Shown here piece by piece: positions 61,571 through 64,000 of a stretch of 64,000 bases of DNA (the first letter of the stretch is position 1; every line of letters begins with the position of its first letter). Origin of the DNA: Azolla caroliniana. Lineage: Eukaryota > Polypodiophyta. The position numbers and the translations under genes are program-made. The notes under the pieces were generated by a model. The model worked only from the letters and a program-made list of their open reading frames with translations, did no database searches and was not told the origin of the DNA. Location: the NCBI GenBank assembly GCA_043228905.1, contig JBHGNT010000001.1, positions 33,790,001-33,854,000 on the forward strand, written 5' to 3'.

Positions 61571-64000
61571 ATCAATAATTTTAGAACATGTGAATATTGT
61601 TCTCTAGTGTATATCAATGTTACTATTGTAACAAAATTAATACTCATTATTATCATCATGTTTGTTTCAATGTACATTGAGTGGATTGATACCATTCCAA
61701 GGGAGTTGATTGGAATATGATGCCAACTAGAGGCATGTGTTATTCAATCCATATGGTGTGGTAGTCAACCTCATAAGATCCAATGGATAAGACTTTGACC
61801 ATGTACTCGTTGTTGTGCCATTTGTGCTTGATGTGTCGAACCCCCAGGGTTTTGTGAGAGGAGAGTTCCCAACGAAAAGCGAGAGAGAAGAGCACATACA
61901 TAGAGATAATGTACGATTCAAGAAGCAAGATAACATGATAATAGCAAGCTTTGTTATATTAAGAATACAATATTTTACCAAAATTATAGTAAAGATGATA
62001 CTTTATCTTTGCCAAACTCTGACCCGATCCCTTTACTTCAATTTTGAAAGATAAGACACTTCACAAATGAACCATCGTGATTTATTACCTATATAATGCA
62101 TGAGATGTATGGTCACCATTTGATTTGAGTTCCCATGTATGAAAATGGATATAACATATGTGTACAATGAAAATTCATTATTATGATATGGAATGATTAT
62201 CCTAATGGTTTATCCATTATACTTGATATAGAAGGCCATAAGCTCAAGCCTTTTAAATGTCGCATGATATGATATTTGAGTTAGTTTTGATGTCGTGAAG
62301 CAATTTTCCCAACACCATCAAAGTCATTCTCAACACCGTGATTATTTTCCCATCTATAACGTTGGATGCACATTCACATTTATATAGTTATTCTTTTTCG
62401 ACACAAATGAAGCTCAATGAGGGGATGTTGCGTACACATATATTAATCGCTCACTCGATGGACAAAGTGAGGCACGCATAATCTCCATTGTTATGGATCT
62501 TACAATGGGTTACGTTAAAATGATGCCCCTAACACCTTTACCCCAACTACGTGAGATCATATTATACTCCACGGTACCTTCTACCGACCCCTCTCTCTCT
62601 CCTCGATATATTTGACGATGATGATGTGATGGAGATGATGACCCTTGCCTCATGTAAACTCAATTGCATTCGATCAGTACAAGAAAATTTGATCCACATG
62701 TTCTGGTCTTCGACTAACTTTCTCCAGTCCTATTTGTGAGTGCATGTGATAATTCACACACATTCTTCTTCATTCCCTTTCATCCATGGTTGATTGGTGA
62801 AACCTTGGTTCATCAAAACATTTATTTCTACTACCATGTTTTTCTACATGCAACATGGTTTATGCTCTAGAAGTGGATATCGAGTTAGCAACAATGGTTA
62901 TCGTTTGCATGTTGATACAAATTTGTCTTTAACATTGCATTCATCTCGTATGTATTTGTTATTCTTGCATTTTTCAAGATTAATTGATCATAAGCTAAAT
63001 ACAGATTGGTTTACATCATTAGAGTAGTCAAGACAATCATTTATAGGTGTCAATAACAATTGTATTACAAGGAAACTCCAAGCCTATTATTTACATGTCT
63101 TGATGATGATCGTATCCATGCAAACAACGTGTCACGTTCTCATACAATTTGTATGTATGCATGCACCCCACATTTCAAACTCAGTTGTCGTATAGATACA
63201 AATAACCTCTTGAAAAGTTATGCTTATGAGAGAAACTTGATTACATGGATATTTGTTATGCAATAATGAATTAAAATACAAATTTTGATAGGTGATATTT
63301 CTTTAGCGACACAGTAGTATGCCTTTCTTATGGATGATACATAGTGAATATTTTTGTCAATAAAAAACTATCACCTTTTCTAGAGCATAGATTGCAAATC
63401 AAAATGAAGGGAGATACACAAAGAGGACGGAAGACAAAACTATCAAGGTAAAAGATGGAAGATAGACCCCTTCATAACCCAAGACAAAAGAATCAATCTC
63501 CCGCCTTGCAAGAAATGAAATCTTAGATGATTGTTTTAGCAATCTAGCTACGAGACATCGCAAAGATCAATTTGCATCTTATTAATAGAAGAAAAAAATC
63601 TTCAATTAATGTTGAAAATATAGAGAGAGAAATAGTAGTGGACATTGGTAACCGACTCATAAAGACACGTCATAATTTAAGAAATGACAACCTCGTTGTA
63701 TCACTTTCCTAAGGAGGGAGGAACTTTCATTAGCAACATGCATTGACATTTCTTGAACTACAAGGCATAGATTTTATATACCCTATATAAATTTTGGGGC
63801 CCTCAAAGAAATCCCCTCTTGATACATATAAAGACAAGGGAAAAGTGAGTGTTTATGTTACAATATACCATACACGCCCTCGCCCTCACATTTATTCCTA
63901 ATTTCTCCTTCCTTGTGAAACCTTCCCAATGTCCACATGAGCATTGTCTACATTAGGATACTTGCAATTCTGTAATAATTAAGCCAATGATAACTAATTG

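Larger units (their letters stand above)
59535..64000. other. Right-end intergenic region, no gene recognised
   Basis: The first ~250 bases should be the Notchless promoter. A MITE-like element is at 59783-59997 and a faint retrotransposon-like trace at about 60960-61570. Beyond that the DNA is AT-rich with short frames only. If a gene begins near the right end, its coding part lies outside the window. Confidence 0.6.

Noticed and set aside
1-64000. tRNA, rRNA or snoRNA genes
   Set aside because: I looked for T-loop consensus and cloverleaf boxes by eye and found none I could support; a tRNAscan run would be decisive.

Overview
This window is nuclear DNA from a land plant, most likely a fern or another seed-free vascular plant. 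The evidence is multi-exon genes with GT-AG introns, a plastid-type ferredoxin-dependent glutamate synthase, a class I cytosolic small heat-shock protein, and two long intronless PLS-class pentatricopeptide-repeat (PPR) proteins written in the style typical of fern PPR families. The species is inferred; no marker in the window names it.

Layout, left to right. 1-2511: no gene, only low-complexity sequence and the 3' flank of the next gene. 2512-14743 (-): a 33-exon Fd-GOGAT gene, rebuilt here exon by exon into a 1616-residue frame with no breaks. 14744-20313: AT-rich intergenic DNA with microsatellites. 20314-22656 (-): intronless PPR protein. 24352-25866 (+): HSP20 gene with one intron that is full of tandem duplications. 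27237-28468 (-): GLTSCR1-domain subunit of the SWI/SNF (BRIP) type. 29924-33701 (+): two-exon P-class PPR protein. 35953-37362 (-): intronless SET-domain protein with an organelle-like N terminus. 39080-42472 (+): second intronless PLS-class PPR protein, with unusual spacers between repeats. 43388-48221 (-): 13-exon secreted subtilase of the proteinase K type. 48439-49418: two tandem-repeat blocks, including four copies of a 207-bp unit. 52164-59534 (-): 13-exon Notchless (NLE) WD40 protein. 59535-64000: intergenic, with a MITE-like element and a faint retrotransposon-like trace.

The genes do not form a pathway; each has its own promoter. Common themes are organelle function (plastid nitrogen assimilation, three PPR proteins that act on organelle RNA, a SET protein with a presequence-like start) and nuclear or ribosome housekeeping (BRIP-like, Notchless). 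The most unusual items are the proteinase K-like protease with a beta-sandwich and a Cys-rich C-terminal region, the regular spacers in the 1130-residue PPR protein, a 57-bp-arm hairpin inside a Notchless intron, and a two-copy MITE-like family that I could pair by eye. Exon boundaries were derived by hand from splice consensus, reading phase and family similarity; no alignment or search was run.
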